From Candidatus Gracilibacteria bacterium CG17_big_fil_post_rev_8_21_14_2_50_48_13 (GTDB lineage Bacteria > Patescibacteriota > Gracilibacteria > 1-14-2-50-48-13), in NCBI GenBank assembly GCA_002783265.1, contig PFFG01000008.1:16424-80423 (forward strand): DNA of 64,000 nt. Direction: 5' to 3'. Each line of letters begins with the position of its first letter. Position 1 is the stretch's first letter. Below, in pieces: positions 1-7,032 of the stretch. The notes beneath the pieces are model-generated. The model was not told where the DNA came from. It worked only from the letters and a program-made list of their open reading frames with translations, and made no database searches. Made by a program: the position numbers and the translations under genes.

Positions 1-36
1 ACACTGGCGGCAATTCCTGTTATGCGGAAGTACTAG

Positions 37-369
37 CTATTTTTTGAGGGATTTTTTTGCCATGGCACCAACTGTTCTCCAGCGATGGAGAGAGACAAAG
101 GTGAAAAAAGCCTGATCAAAAGCACCTTTGAGACCAAGGAGGCCATTGTAGAGAATGAACACGATGCAGGTCACTTTGAATGCGAACTGATTGTAGAGAC
201 CGTTGAAGGCCTTCCAGAGGTCTGCAGGTTCGAAGGTGGCAAAGTTGGTTTGGAAAATAAAGTAGATCCAAACACACAGGGTGACGAGAAAAAAGAGCAC
301 GTTCACGATATCGGCGACGAGAAAAAACTTGCCTGCGAGGGAGTCGTACCGATGAAGTATTTTTTCCAT
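37..369 (-). CDS. Small membrane protein of unknown function
   Basis: A 110-residue protein with two hydrophobic segments, about residues 16-40 and 62-82, and a basic C-terminus ending AKKSLKK. It should therefore be an inner-membrane protein with two helices. I do not recognise a family. The ATG is the first in the frame and sits about 120 nt from the tRNA-Gly gene on the other strand. Only 36 nt lie between its stop codon and the window edge, so its operon partners cannot be seen. Open length and typical membrane-protein composition support a real gene; function is unknown. Confidence 0.6.
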   Translation of the reverse strand: MEKILHRYDSLAGKFFLVADIVNVLFFLVTLCVWIYFIFQTNFATFEPADLWKAFNGLYNQFAFKVTCIVFILYNGLLGLKGAFDQAFFTFVSLHRWRTVGAMAKKSLKK

Positions 370-486
370 AGAAAAAGGTAAGGATGTAGGGACTATAACA
401 TGCAGAAAATGAAGCGCAACGCCGCTATTTCAGAAAAATACTTGCGTCCCCACGGCTCCTTGCTATACTTTGCCTGTTCGGAAGAA

Positions 487-562
487 GCGGGTATAGTTCA
501 ATTGGCTAGAATAACAGCCTTCCAAGCTGTGTATACGGGTTCGAGTCCCGTTACCCGCTCCA
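487..562 (+). tRNA. tRNA-Gly (anticodon TCC)
   Basis: A complete cloverleaf can be drawn. The acceptor stem is GCGGGTA paired with TACCCGC, the D stem GTTC/GAAT, the anticodon stem ACAGC/GCTGT around loop CTTCCAA (anticodon TCC), and the T stem ACGGG/CCCGT around loop TTCGAGT. The discriminator is T559 and CCA is encoded at 560-562. It reads glycine GGA/GGG codons. The U discriminator is what the glyS T-box in this window would pair with, although that leader's GGC codon calls for the GCC-anticodon isoacceptor, which is not here. Confidence 0.97.
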
Positions 563-580
563 AAATCAAATCGTACGCCC

Positions 581-603
581 CGAAGCAAAGAAGCTTCGTT
601 TTT
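581..603 (+). terminator. Intrinsic terminator after tRNA-Gly
   Basis: A six-base-pair hairpin CGAAGC (581-586) / GCTTCG (593-598) with loop AAAGAA is followed by five T residues at 599-603. It begins 19 nt after the encoded CCA, as expected for the terminator of a single-tRNA transcript. Confidence 0.75.
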
Positions 604-643
604 AGTGTGTGCATTGAGAATGCAATACGGGTTACGAGTTATC

Positions 644-922
644 ATGAAGACCTATACTCCTGTGCGAGAAGTGTTCGAAGAGACTGGTCTTGCCGTGTCC
701 AGTATTGGTGAGTCGTTGGGTACCTACCTGTCGAATATCATGATTCCAATAGATCAAGGTCTTGTAGGTTTGTTGCTCAGTGTGTATCAGGTAGAGGTCA
801 AAAATGATGCAATACAATTAAGTGTTGAACATACGTCGGCCGAATGGGTATCGATGCAGGAGTTAGTAAAAAGGCTACGACATAAGTACCCCGAAGCATT
901 TTTGCAGTTGATTGCGAAGTGA
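644..922 (+). pseudogene. 5'-truncated Nudix hydrolase remnant
   Basis: The reading frame starts MKTYTPVREVFEETGLAV, where REVFEETGL is the second half of the Nudix box (GX5EX7REUXEEXGU). The glycine-rich first half of the box and the strands normally preceding it, about 45 residues, are absent, so the metal-binding site cannot be complete. The rest matches the C-terminal half of a Nudix domain in style and ends normally at a TGA. The missing part would lie over the tRNA-Gly terminator, so the gene was probably cut during a rearrangement next to the tRNA. A short expressed protein of 92 residues cannot be excluded, but catalysis is unlikely. Confidence 0.6.
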
Positions 923-953
923 GGTAATGAAATATGTTCTCTGTAATGTCGCA

Positions 954-1694
954 TTATTTGAATTTTTCAATTCTCTTATAGAGCTCTTGTGCAGCCTCAT
1001 CGAGCATATATTCCAGCTCGTGTAATGTACCAGGCGTAAATAGTTTTGTTAAAAGATCCCTATCACTCTGAGGAAGGTCATTTTCCACATGTTTGAGGTA
1101 GAAGTCTTTTTTGGACGGATCAACCGCGAGACGCATAAGCGTCACCAGTGGTTCCAATACATAGTGGTGATAGGCCTGAAGCGCGCTAAGGAAATGGCCA
1201 CGTCGAAGATGTTTTTCCACTTTGGGGCGGTACACGGAAAAGGCGGCGGCAATATCTTGGATGCATTGCTTGATGTATGTGGCATCAGCGGCGCTTCCTT
1301 TGGAAAATCTGAGGACGGTTGCTTTATCGAAAAGAACACAAATCCGTTCATCGGTGTTCGACTCGTTAAAAGTTATATTTCTACTGTGTTTCTGAATACA
1401 AACATCCAGAAGAAGAAATGGGGAGCTGCCTTTTATGTGATAGAAACATTGAAAGATTTCCTCACCATCGTGGGGTTGAAGAACCTTCTTATCTAGCGGT
1501 CCAAGGGCTTCCAGTATTTGTTCAAGTGCGGAAAACGCATCGGCAATATACGCATCTTCCACATCAATCCAAAGGTCGAGATCAGAAAACGCATCTGCTC
1601 GACCGTGTGCATCTGCACCCTCTAGCCAGAGAGCATAGATGAAGGAGTGCTCGGCGAGTTTTTCTTTGAGTAATGCTATAACTTTGTTCCGCAT
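954..1694 (-). CDS. Nucleotidyltransferase-fold protein
   Basis: A 246-residue protein whose N-terminus has WLEGADAHGRADAFSDLDLW at about residues 23-42. This matches the GS-X(n)-D-X-D active-site signature of the polymerase-beta-like nucleotidyltransferase fold, with the usual GS replaced by GA and with D38 and D40 as candidate metal ligands. The helical C-terminal two thirds resemble those of aminoglycoside/lincosamide nucleotidyltransferase-type proteins. The substrate is unknown, and a resistance role is only one option. It is divergent from the membrane protein at 1862, in an AT-richer patch next to the tRNA. Confidence 0.65.
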   Translation of the reverse strand: MRNKVIALLKEKLAEHSFIYALWLEGADAHGRADAFSDLDLWIDVEDAYIADAFSALEQILEALGPLDKKVLQPHDGEEIFQCFYHIKGSSPFLLLDVCIQKHSRNITFNESNTDERICVLFDKATVLRFSKGSAADATYIKQCIQDIAAAFSVYRPKVEKHLRRGHFLSALQAYHHYVLEPLVTLMRLAVDPSKKDFYLKHVENDLPQSDRDLLTKLFTPGTLHELEYMLDEAAQELYKRIEKFK

Positions 1695-1714
1695 AAATTT
1701 ATTTAGATCAGCAA

Positions 1715-1760
1715 TATTGTACAGCTACCTTACTTGTCGTAGCAATACAGTATTGTACAG
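1715..1760. repeat. Direct repeat TATTGTACAG, two copies
   Basis: TATTGTACAG occurs at 1715-1724 and again at 1751-1760, 36 bp apart, in the intergenic space between the divergent genes at 954-1694 and 1862-2287. Each copy contains the palindrome TGTACA. The spacing and position would suit a pair of operator sites controlling both genes, but this is inferred from position only. Confidence 0.35.
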
Positions 1761-1826
1761 GCGAAATAGCTCTTTGTAGGCGAAGCGTAGTATAGAATCG
1801 CCAATAAGGGGTATATTTTCGCCTTG

Positions 1827-1835
1827 TGATATACT
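1827..1835 (+). promoter_or_regulatory. Extended -10 promoter element
   Basis: TGATATACT reads as an extended -10 (TG, one base, TATACT at 1830-1835) ending 26 nt before the ATG at 1862. That predicts an untranslated leader of only about 20 nt. There is no convincing -35, which is tolerated with extended -10 promoters. Confidence 0.45.
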
Positions 1836-1861
1836 GTCTAAGTATTTATGTTTTCAACATT

Positions 1862-2287
1862 ATGAAACAAAAAGAAATTGATTCACGCGTCATGGACGTG
1901 ATATGGGAAAATATTGCCGAAGTGAAGTCAGCTATTAGGCAAGAAGTGAACAAGGCCTCACTTATCGTTGGATATCTTGGTACCTTTTTTTTCGTTTTCA
2001 GTTCAAAGTTGTCATTGCTAGACAAACTCTTAGTACGAATTGGCATTAGCGGTACTTTTGTTATCAGTTTGCTTCTGTCTTTTTTTGTGATCTTTTCAGG
2101 TAAAGTCCGTCAGTTGGATGTTTTAGATTTTGTAAACCGCGATTGGGATAGAAGTGTCATTCTCAAGAGATGTACGGTAATCTATTTAGAGGAGCTTCGT
2201 GAGCTTCGCAAAAAAGTGTTGATGAATAATCTCAATATCTTGTTTGTGGCACTTGTTACATTGGCGTTCTTAATGTTTATTGTTTAG
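1862..2287 (+). CDS. Small three-helix membrane protein, possibly SLATT/PycTM-like
   Basis: A 141-residue protein starting MKQKEIDSR. Hydrophobic helices lie at about residues 35-50, 57-77 and 120-140. The first follows the stretch NKASLIVGYLG, and a charged helix separates helices two and three. This layout of two helices, a cytosolic helix and a C-terminal helix recalls the SLATT and PycTM families of membrane effectors linked to nucleotide-signalling immunity. No cyclase gene is next to it, so the link is weak. The ATG at 1862 was chosen because the upstream in-frame codons overlap the promoter. Its base composition is AT-richer than the housekeeping genes. Confidence 0.6.
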   Translation: MKQKEIDSRVMDVIWENIAEVKSAIRQEVNKASLIVGYLGTFFFVFSSKLSLLDKLLVRIGISGTFVISLLLSFFVIFSGKVRQLDVLDFVNRDWDRSVILKRCTVIYLEELRELRKKVLMNNLNILFVALVTLAFLMFIV

Positions 2288-2434
2288 CTTCAAGTGTTTG
2301 AAGGTTGGAGTATTTGTTAATCATATTCTCGCTTTCATATGTTCGCAGATACAATAGGACTGCTATGGACCTCTATTATTCAGTAATCGTATGGAAGAAC
2401 GAATGCGAAACCTACTTCGTGGCAAAATTACATC

Positions 2435-3091
2435 ATGAAACTCGAAATTCTCTTTATACAAAGCGATAAGGATTTTACGCCGGAGGATAAAGTAACTTTG
2501 CGCGCGCTCATTGAAGAACATGCAGAGAAGGCCGCCGCTGCGCTTCCGTTTACCCAGTCTGTTCTGACGTTGACGGTCTACCCATGGATAAAGAAAGGCT
2601 CCAGTGCCTTCACCAAAACTCGGGACTGGATTCGCATTATGCTCAACCCTGAGGAACTATCGGGGCAGAAGCGTGAACAGACGCTGAATCAGCTCATCTA
2701 CATGCTCTATCACGAAATGCACCATGCGTGTCGTGGGTATGCTGGGTACCTTGGAACGGAGCACATTCTGATTGGTTCCATGATTTCGGAGGGCATGGCC
2801 GACTATTTTGTCCGCGAACACTATCCGTCAGAGCATGTACTGCAAACAACCAGTTTTGACCTTGCGGAGATTGCGCCATTTCTTGAGAGGCTGGATGCCA
2901 TCAAAATGGAAAGGGAATCTGATCACGAGGAATGGATGTATGGCGATGAAGAAAAACCGCGCTTGTTTGGATATAAAGTGGGCAGGTATCTTATGCAGCG
3001 GGTTTTTGTGGCACACCCAGAACAAAATGCTGTGCGGCTGCTTACTGCCGGCATCGATGATGTCTTGAAGCTGAGTGGTAGTTTGTTGTAG
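2435..3091 (+). CDS. Predicted zinc metalloprotease, DUF2268/YjaZ-like
   Basis: A 218-residue protein with the zincin motif HEMHH in YMLYHEMHHACRGY (about residues 91-104). A downstream SEGMADYF supplies the third zinc ligand (glutamate) in the pattern of gluzincin-type DUF2268 proteins. There is no signal peptide or membrane helix, so it is predicted to be cytoplasmic. Substrates of this family are not known to me. It lies 26 nt upstream of the 2H phosphoesterase on the same strand and probably shares its transcript. Confidence 0.75.
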   Translation: MKLEILFIQSDKDFTPEDKVTLRALIEEHAEKAAAALPFTQSVLTLTVYPWIKKGSSAFTKTRDWIRIMLNPEELSGQKREQTLNQLIYMLYHEMHHACRGYAGYLGTEHILIGSMISEGMADYFVREHYPSEHVLQTTSFDLAEIAPFLERLDAIKMERESDHEEWMYGDEEKPRLFGYKVGRYLMQRVFVAHPEQNAVRLLTAGIDDVLKLSGSLL

Positions 3092-3116
3092 TATCTCTAA
3101 GTCCTTTCATAAAATT

Positions 3117-3701
3117 ATGGCAATCTTTGCCCTCATCACAGATTTGGAGATTATCAATCCACCTGAGTGGTATGAGGATTTTACCAATCGATACCTTTCA
3201 CGACCCAAGCCGCATATTACTCTTATTCAGCCTCGGCATATGCACAGGGATGAGGGAGTTGCGCTAATGCATACCTTGGCGGATGCACTCTCAAACTATG
3301 CTGCATGGTTTCCTATGGAGGCTACTGCGCATGGAATCAAACCCTTTGACGATGGAACGGGGTTTCTGATTGGTATTGCTCACGATCGGATTGATCGTAT
3401 TCAGCATGAACTCCGTTCCCGTATGCCTTCTCATCTCGAATTCTACAATCCGGCATCGAAAGCCTATGAGCAAAACTTTTGGTCCCATCTGACCATGGCG
3501 GATCAAATACCCAAGGGTGAGCTTGCGCAGATTTTTGAGCAGTTTAATTTAGAGAATCTACGCCTTGAGGTGCGCGTGCATAAAATCCTCTGCACCCTGC
3601 CGCCAGACTTCTCCCTCGAGGAAAGTCTCAAAGAAGAAAACTATCATGTGATGTCCCTAAAGGCTACAAATACCCATAAGGATTCACCCGCTTGTTGTTG
3701 A
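3117..3701 (+). CDS. 2H phosphoesterase (2'-5' RNA ligase/LigT-like)
   Basis: A 194-residue protein with the two HxT signatures of the 2H phosphoesterase superfamily: PHITL near residue 36 and SHLTM near residue 128. Members act on 2',3'-cyclic phosphates or 2'-5' linkages in RNA or nucleotides; the substrate here cannot be told. The ATG at 3117 gives the standard short strand before the first motif, and upstream in-frame codons run back into the preceding gene. The C-terminal 38 nt overlap an antisense M23 peptidase remnant, so the last residues may be a recent read-through extension. Confidence 0.75.
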   Translation: MAIFALITDLEIINPPEWYEDFTNRYLSRPKPHITLIQPRHMHRDEGVALMHTLADALSNYAAWFPMEATAHGIKPFDDGTGFLIGIAHDRIDRIQHELRSRMPSHLEFYNPASKAYEQNFWSHLTMADQIPKGELAQIFEQFNLENLRLEVRVHKILCTLPPDFSLEESLKEENYHVMSLKATNTHKDSPACC

Positions 3702-3759
3702 TCATGACTTCAAAGTGCAAGTGGAGGCCAGTTGGTCCTCGAGTTATTCCATGGTGAAG
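3664..3759 (-). pseudogene. Remnant of an M23 (LytM-type) peptidase C-terminus
   Basis: Read on the minus strand, this stretch encodes GPTGLHLHFEV followed by NNKRVNPYGYL and a stop. That is the hallmark end of M23 peptidoglycan endopeptidases (G-x-TG-HLHFEV...VNP..YL), including the HxH zinc site. The upstream frame soon loses similarity, although SSMFLHHGI may be a degraded trace of the preceding strand. Only about 31 codons are left, wedged between the 2H phosphoesterase and the next gene. It is a relic of gene loss, not a functional peptidase. Confidence 0.65.
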
Positions 3760-3815
3760 AAACATTGACGAAGGCATAAAAGAGTTGTAATACATCGCCA
3801 CTATTACTCTCATGG

Positions 3816-4562
3816 ATGGAACAACCATTTGATCGAGCCATATATCAAGAGTCACGGCGCCTAAAACGCAGAGAGCAGCGTCGCAGAAATGTCCCGAAAA
3901 TTGTCATGACGATTTTCACCGCGGGATACGCTGCGCTCATCTGTCAGGAGAATAAGATTCTTGGCCAACACACCGTTTCTGCCCAAATTCCACTGATTGC
4001 TGGACGAGTGGAACTGCTGATTCCTCACGTGAAAACGACTTTTACGTCGCTATTGCACACCCTTCTTGAGCCTGTGGTTTTGCAATTGCGCCTATCGCAA
4101 GAGGAGGAGCAAGGTCACCAGAGCTTTACGTACCCGGTCCCAACGAAATTTCTTCTGGAAGAGTCAGATCGTGAGGCGTATTTGCGTGCTATTTTTGAAC
4201 ATACCTACCAAAAGCTTCCTCACGACCAGGATCGGTGGACACTGGGGGAATATGCTCCTCAAGATGCAGCTGATCCTATGAAGGCGCCCCTTATGCCCAT
4301 TCATCTGCATATGCACATGGAAGATCGCGCAACCATGGTTCTCTTTACAGAAACCCTGCGCACCATGGTACCTGATGACTATCTCTTTGTGACCCACACG
4401 GAGCTTTCTCAAGATGCACTTGGTGAGGCTCCCTATCTTGTGCTGGAAGCAAATCAGGCCACAAGGGATATCCATGTCGCGCTTCCTTTGCCGTTATTTT
4501 TGCTCCTCCTTATGCTCTTCCGACGAAAAGGCACTTGCCCTTCGAAGGAAAGCGTTCTATAG
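3816..4562 (+). CDS. Membrane-anchored protein of unknown function
   Basis: A 248-residue protein. A strongly basic N-terminus (RRLKRREQRRR, about residues 14-24) is followed by a hydrophobic segment at about 29-43, and a second leucine-rich hydrophobic stretch lies at about 225-237 before a basic tail. This suggests two anchors with an exported middle domain, although the first segment could be an uncleaved signal. I see no catalytic motif and recognise no family. An earlier ATG four bases upstream (3812) is out of frame. The small gene at 4589 follows in the same direction. Confidence 0.6.
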   Translation: MEQPFDRAIYQESRRLKRREQRRRNVPKIVMTIFTAGYAALICQENKILGQHTVSAQIPLIAGRVELLIPHVKTTFTSLLHTLLEPVVLQLRLSQEEEQGHQSFTYPVPTKFLLEESDREAYLRAIFEHTYQKLPHDQDRWTLGEYAPQDAADPMKAPLMPIHLHMHMEDRATMVLFTETLRTMVPDDYLFVTHTELSQDALGEAPYLVLEANQATRDIHVALPLPLFLLLLMLFRRKGTCPSKESVL

Positions 4563-4588
4563 AGTGTTTACTTCTTATCTCTCCGTGT

Positions 4589-4882
4589 ATGTCCACTCGC
4601 ATTTATCCTACCTTGATTCTTGGCGACGCTGAAGTTGCCATCTCCAAAAACCAGAATCAGCAAGATGTACTTTTTGTCACGGATAAGCTTTCCCGTGATA
4701 TCCAGGAAATTGTGCTTGGCTCCGCTATACAGACGGAGCAAGTGTTTCAAAGACTCTCCCAGATTGATTCGGCAGATGTCGAGACGATTCGTTCTATTTT
4801 AGGGGAAATGCTGCAGAAATCTGGCCCTGCTTCACTGCCTCTGACCCAGAACACATCTTCTTATCTCGGCATGGAGCTGTAA
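4589..4882 (+). CDS. Small protein of unknown function
   Basis: A 97-residue protein starting MSTRIYPTLILG, with mostly polar helices and no membrane segment, signal or known motif. The ATG at 4589 lies 26 nt after the preceding stop; the frame stays open upstream, but an earlier start would overlap that gene. It is probably co-transcribed with the membrane-anchored protein before it. It ends 10 nt from the convergent gene at 4893. Confidence 0.55.
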   Translation: MSTRIYPTLILGDAEVAISKNQNQQDVLFVTDKLSRDIQEIVLGSAIQTEQVFQRLSQIDSADVETIRSILGEMLQKSGPASLPLTQNTSSYLGMEL

Positions 4883-4892
4883 TTTTTCGGTA

Positions 4893-5264
4893 CTATTCCC
4901 GACCGCTCAGGAGATCAAAAAACCAGGTAATAATAGACAGTACAATGGTTGCAAGTATAGCACTACCAAAACTACTAATGGTGAAGGTCGTTACGAGTGA
5001 ATCTACCAAAAGGAGCATGAGCGCATTGATGAGCAGCGTGAAAAAACCGAGGGTCAGAATGTTCACTGGCAACGTTAAAATGAGGAGAATAGGCCGAATG
5101 GTGACATTCACTATGCCAAGAACGATAGCCACGATGAGCGCAGTGGTCCAGCCATCCACTGTTACCCCTGGAACAAGATAGGTCATAACCATCACTGCAG
5201 CCGAGCTCAAAAAGAGGTGTACAAAAAGGCCCAGAAGTCCAAGGTTGTTGCGAGAGTGCGACAT
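4893..5264 (-). CDS. Phage_holin_4-type (DUF360) membrane protein, copy 1
   Basis: A 123-residue protein with four hydrophobic helices. It has the signature run YLVPGVTVDGWTTALIVA and later LGIVNVTIRPILLILTLP, typical of the small integral membrane family called phage holin family 4_2/DUF360. The family is widespread in bacteria and its role is not established; the holin name is historical. It is the downstream partner of a homologous gene at 5292-5654, 27 nt apart, so the pair arose by tandem duplication and is surely co-transcribed. Confidence 0.85.
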   Translation of the reverse strand: MSHSRNNLGLLGLFVHLFLSSAAVMVMTYLVPGVTVDGWTTALIVAIVLGIVNVTIRPILLILTLPVNILTLGFFTLLINALMLLLVDSLVTTFTISSFGSAILATIVLSIITWFFDLLSGRE

Positions 5265-5291
5265 AAATTTTCTACAGAGGGTAAGCTATGG

Positions 5292-5654
5292 TCACTCTAC
5301 CGCACCTCGTGGTTCAAGAAAACTAAAAAACCAATTGAGCAGAGAGAGAACGACGCCACAAAGGAGCGCAGACCAGAAGGAATCCAGGTAAAATCCTGGC
5401 ACAATTCGCCCAACGAGCAGCAGAATTAGGGCATTAATCACCAGGGTAAAGAGACCCATGGTGAGAAAATTCACAGGCAAAGCAACAAAGAGCAGAAGAG
5501 GACGAAGCGTCACATTCAAAATACCCAGACTGAGCGCGATCCAGATTGCCGTTGCAAGGCTTTCCACGCGCATGCCGGGAACAAGCCGCTCCGAAATGAG
5601 AACGGAAAGAGTTGCAAAGACAAGATGGATACACAACTGGAGTAATCGACGCAT
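5292..5654 (-). CDS. Phage_holin_4-type (DUF360) membrane protein, copy 2
   Basis: A 120-residue homologue of the protein at 4893-5264, with the same order of motifs: RLVPGMRVESLATAIWIA, then LGILNVTLRPLLLFVALPVN, then TMGLFTLVINALILLLVGRI. Four helices are predicted. The two copies are clearly related but well diverged, which suggests an old duplication that has been kept. This is the first gene of the two-gene unit; the divergent exonuclease III gene begins 123 nt away. Confidence 0.85.
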   Translation of the reverse strand: MRRLLQLCIHLVFATLSVLISERLVPGMRVESLATAIWIALSLGILNVTLRPLLLFVALPVNFLTMGLFTLVINALILLLVGRIVPGFYLDSFWSALLCGVVLSLLNWFFSFLEPRGAVE

Positions 5655-5777
5655 AATTGACGGATTCTCAAAGTATTTTGGGAAACTTCTTTATTATACC
5701 TGAGTTTCGGGTACTTTGCAGAAAAACTTCTCAAAACCCTTGGCCCGCGTACAATGCATGTACGTAACTTTCCCTCT

Positions 5778-6548
5778 ATGAAACTCATTTCTTGGAATAT
5801 TAATGGCATTCGGGCCGCGGTGAAAAAAGGCTTTCTCGATTTTTTGCATGCAGAGCAGCCCGATCTCCTTTTTGTGCAGGAAATTAAAGCACAGGTTGAT
5901 CAGTTGGGAGCAGACCTCCTGGCACATGAACATTATTCTGCCTACTGGAATTCGGCGGAAAGAAAGGGGTATAGCGGAACGGCGCTCTTTGCAAAAATAC
6001 CCGTTGATCAAGTTGTTATGGGCACGGGCATAGAGGAATTCGACGCCGAGGGACGTGTCGTGCGAGCAGATGTGGGGAAATACACGATCTACGGCATTTA
6101 CTTTCCCAATGGTGGGCGCCCAGACCGTTTACCCTACAAATACCGATTTTACGATCATATGCTCGAAGAGTTTGAGGCGCGCCGAAAGGAAGGTCGCCTG
6201 GTGATCATTACCGGTGATTTTAATGTTGCCCATGAAGAGATAGATCTGGCTCGCCCGAAGGAAAACATGGAGACCTCCGGCTTTCTCCCAGAAGAACGTG
6301 CCTGGTTCACAAAACTGCTAGCGCATGGATACATCGATACCTTCCGACATTTCTATCCAGAGGAGAAGGATATCTATACCTGGTGGAATCAGCAAACCCG
6401 CGCCCGCGACAGAAATGTGGGCTGGCGTATTGATTACTTCGTCGTCGCAAAGGAAGTCATGCCGCACGTGCGCAGTGCAAGTATAATGGCAGATCAGATG
6501 GGGTCAGACCATTGTCCCATTACGCTCGAAGTGGATGATGGAGTCTAA
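5778..6548 (+). CDS. xth: Exodeoxyribonuclease III
   Basis: A 256-residue AP endonuclease/3'-5' exonuclease of the ExoIII family, acting in base-excision repair. The motifs run in order: MKLISWNINGIRA at the N-terminus, QEIKA (metal-binding glutamate), GDFNVAHEEIDLARP (active-site Asp and Asn), WRIDYF and GSDHCPI (catalytic Asp-His). The length is normal for the family. The ATG at 5778 gives the standard family N-terminus; an upstream in-frame ATG at 5754 overlaps the likely -10 (TACAAT, 5750-5755). No Shine-Dalgarno is present, only TCCCTCT before the ATG. Confidence 0.95.
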   Translation: MKLISWNINGIRAAVKKGFLDFLHAEQPDLLFVQEIKAQVDQLGADLLAHEHYSAYWNSAERKGYSGTALFAKIPVDQVVMGTGIEEFDAEGRVVRADVGKYTIYGIYFPNGGRPDRLPYKYRFYDHMLEEFEARRKEGRLVIITGDFNVAHEEIDLARPKENMETSGFLPEERAWFTKLLAHGYIDTFRHFYPEEKDIYTWWNQQTRARDRNVGWRIDYFVVAKEVMPHVRSASIMADQMGSDHCPITLEVDDGV

Positions 6549-7032
6549 AGCGCAGGTACTCGAGAAGTTTTCGAAGGTACAATTTGACCGGGACCGTTTT
6601 TATACCGTCAAAAATACAGGAGACCAAGAATCCATGAACTGCGAAACGGCGGTGCATTTTTTCTTTGCGTATGCCTACGACGCCGTACTATCAGAGGATG
6701 TCCGTGCCATGGAGCTTCTGAGTGGACACCGTGATTTTCTCAAGGTCCAGGATGCCATGCCTCTCGAAGAAGGCGATATTTTTCTCTTCGGTTCGCGCAA
6801 ACACCATGCGGTAGCAAAGACGTATGTGCCGGAGTATGATGCCTCTGGAACTCTTCTTAACTACTTTCGTACGCATCTTGCCGTGCTCATGGATCCCCGT
6901 ATGCTCACCTTTTTCCATTGTAACAAACAGGGAGTGCAAATTTGGTCATTGAGTGATTTTTTTGCACGGCACTCCTACGAAATGGTCTTTGGTGTTCGGC
7001 GATATATGCATTTCTCACCAAAAAACCTATGA
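6535..7032 (+). CDS. NlpC/P60-like cysteine peptidase fold protein
   Basis: A 165-residue protein with the order of elements seen in NlpC/P60 and CHAP enzymes: a helix starting with Cys36 (MNCETAVHFFF), then EEGDIFLFG at 78-86, then His114 in THLAVLMD. Similarity is at motif level only. No signal peptide is seen, so it is predicted to be intracellular. It overlaps the end of xth by 14 nt and the start of the ATP-grasp gene by 4 nt (ATGA), so it is translationally coupled to both. The pairing with an ATP-grasp ligase hints at work on a peptide or amide bond. The start could be 6535 or 6538. Confidence 0.6.
   Translation: MMESKAQVLEKFSKVQFDRDRFYTVKNTGDQESMNCETAVHFFFAYAYDAVLSEDVRAMELLSGHRDFLKVQDAMPLEEGDIFLFGSRKHHAVAKTYVPEYDASGTLLNYFRTHLAVLMDPRMLTFFHCNKQGVQIWSLSDFFARHSYEMVFGVRRYMHFSPKNL

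Noticed and set aside
487..2434. A complete integrative element at tRNA-Gly
   Set aside because: No integrase gene and no second copy of the tRNA 3' end were seen, so only a local scar can be supported.
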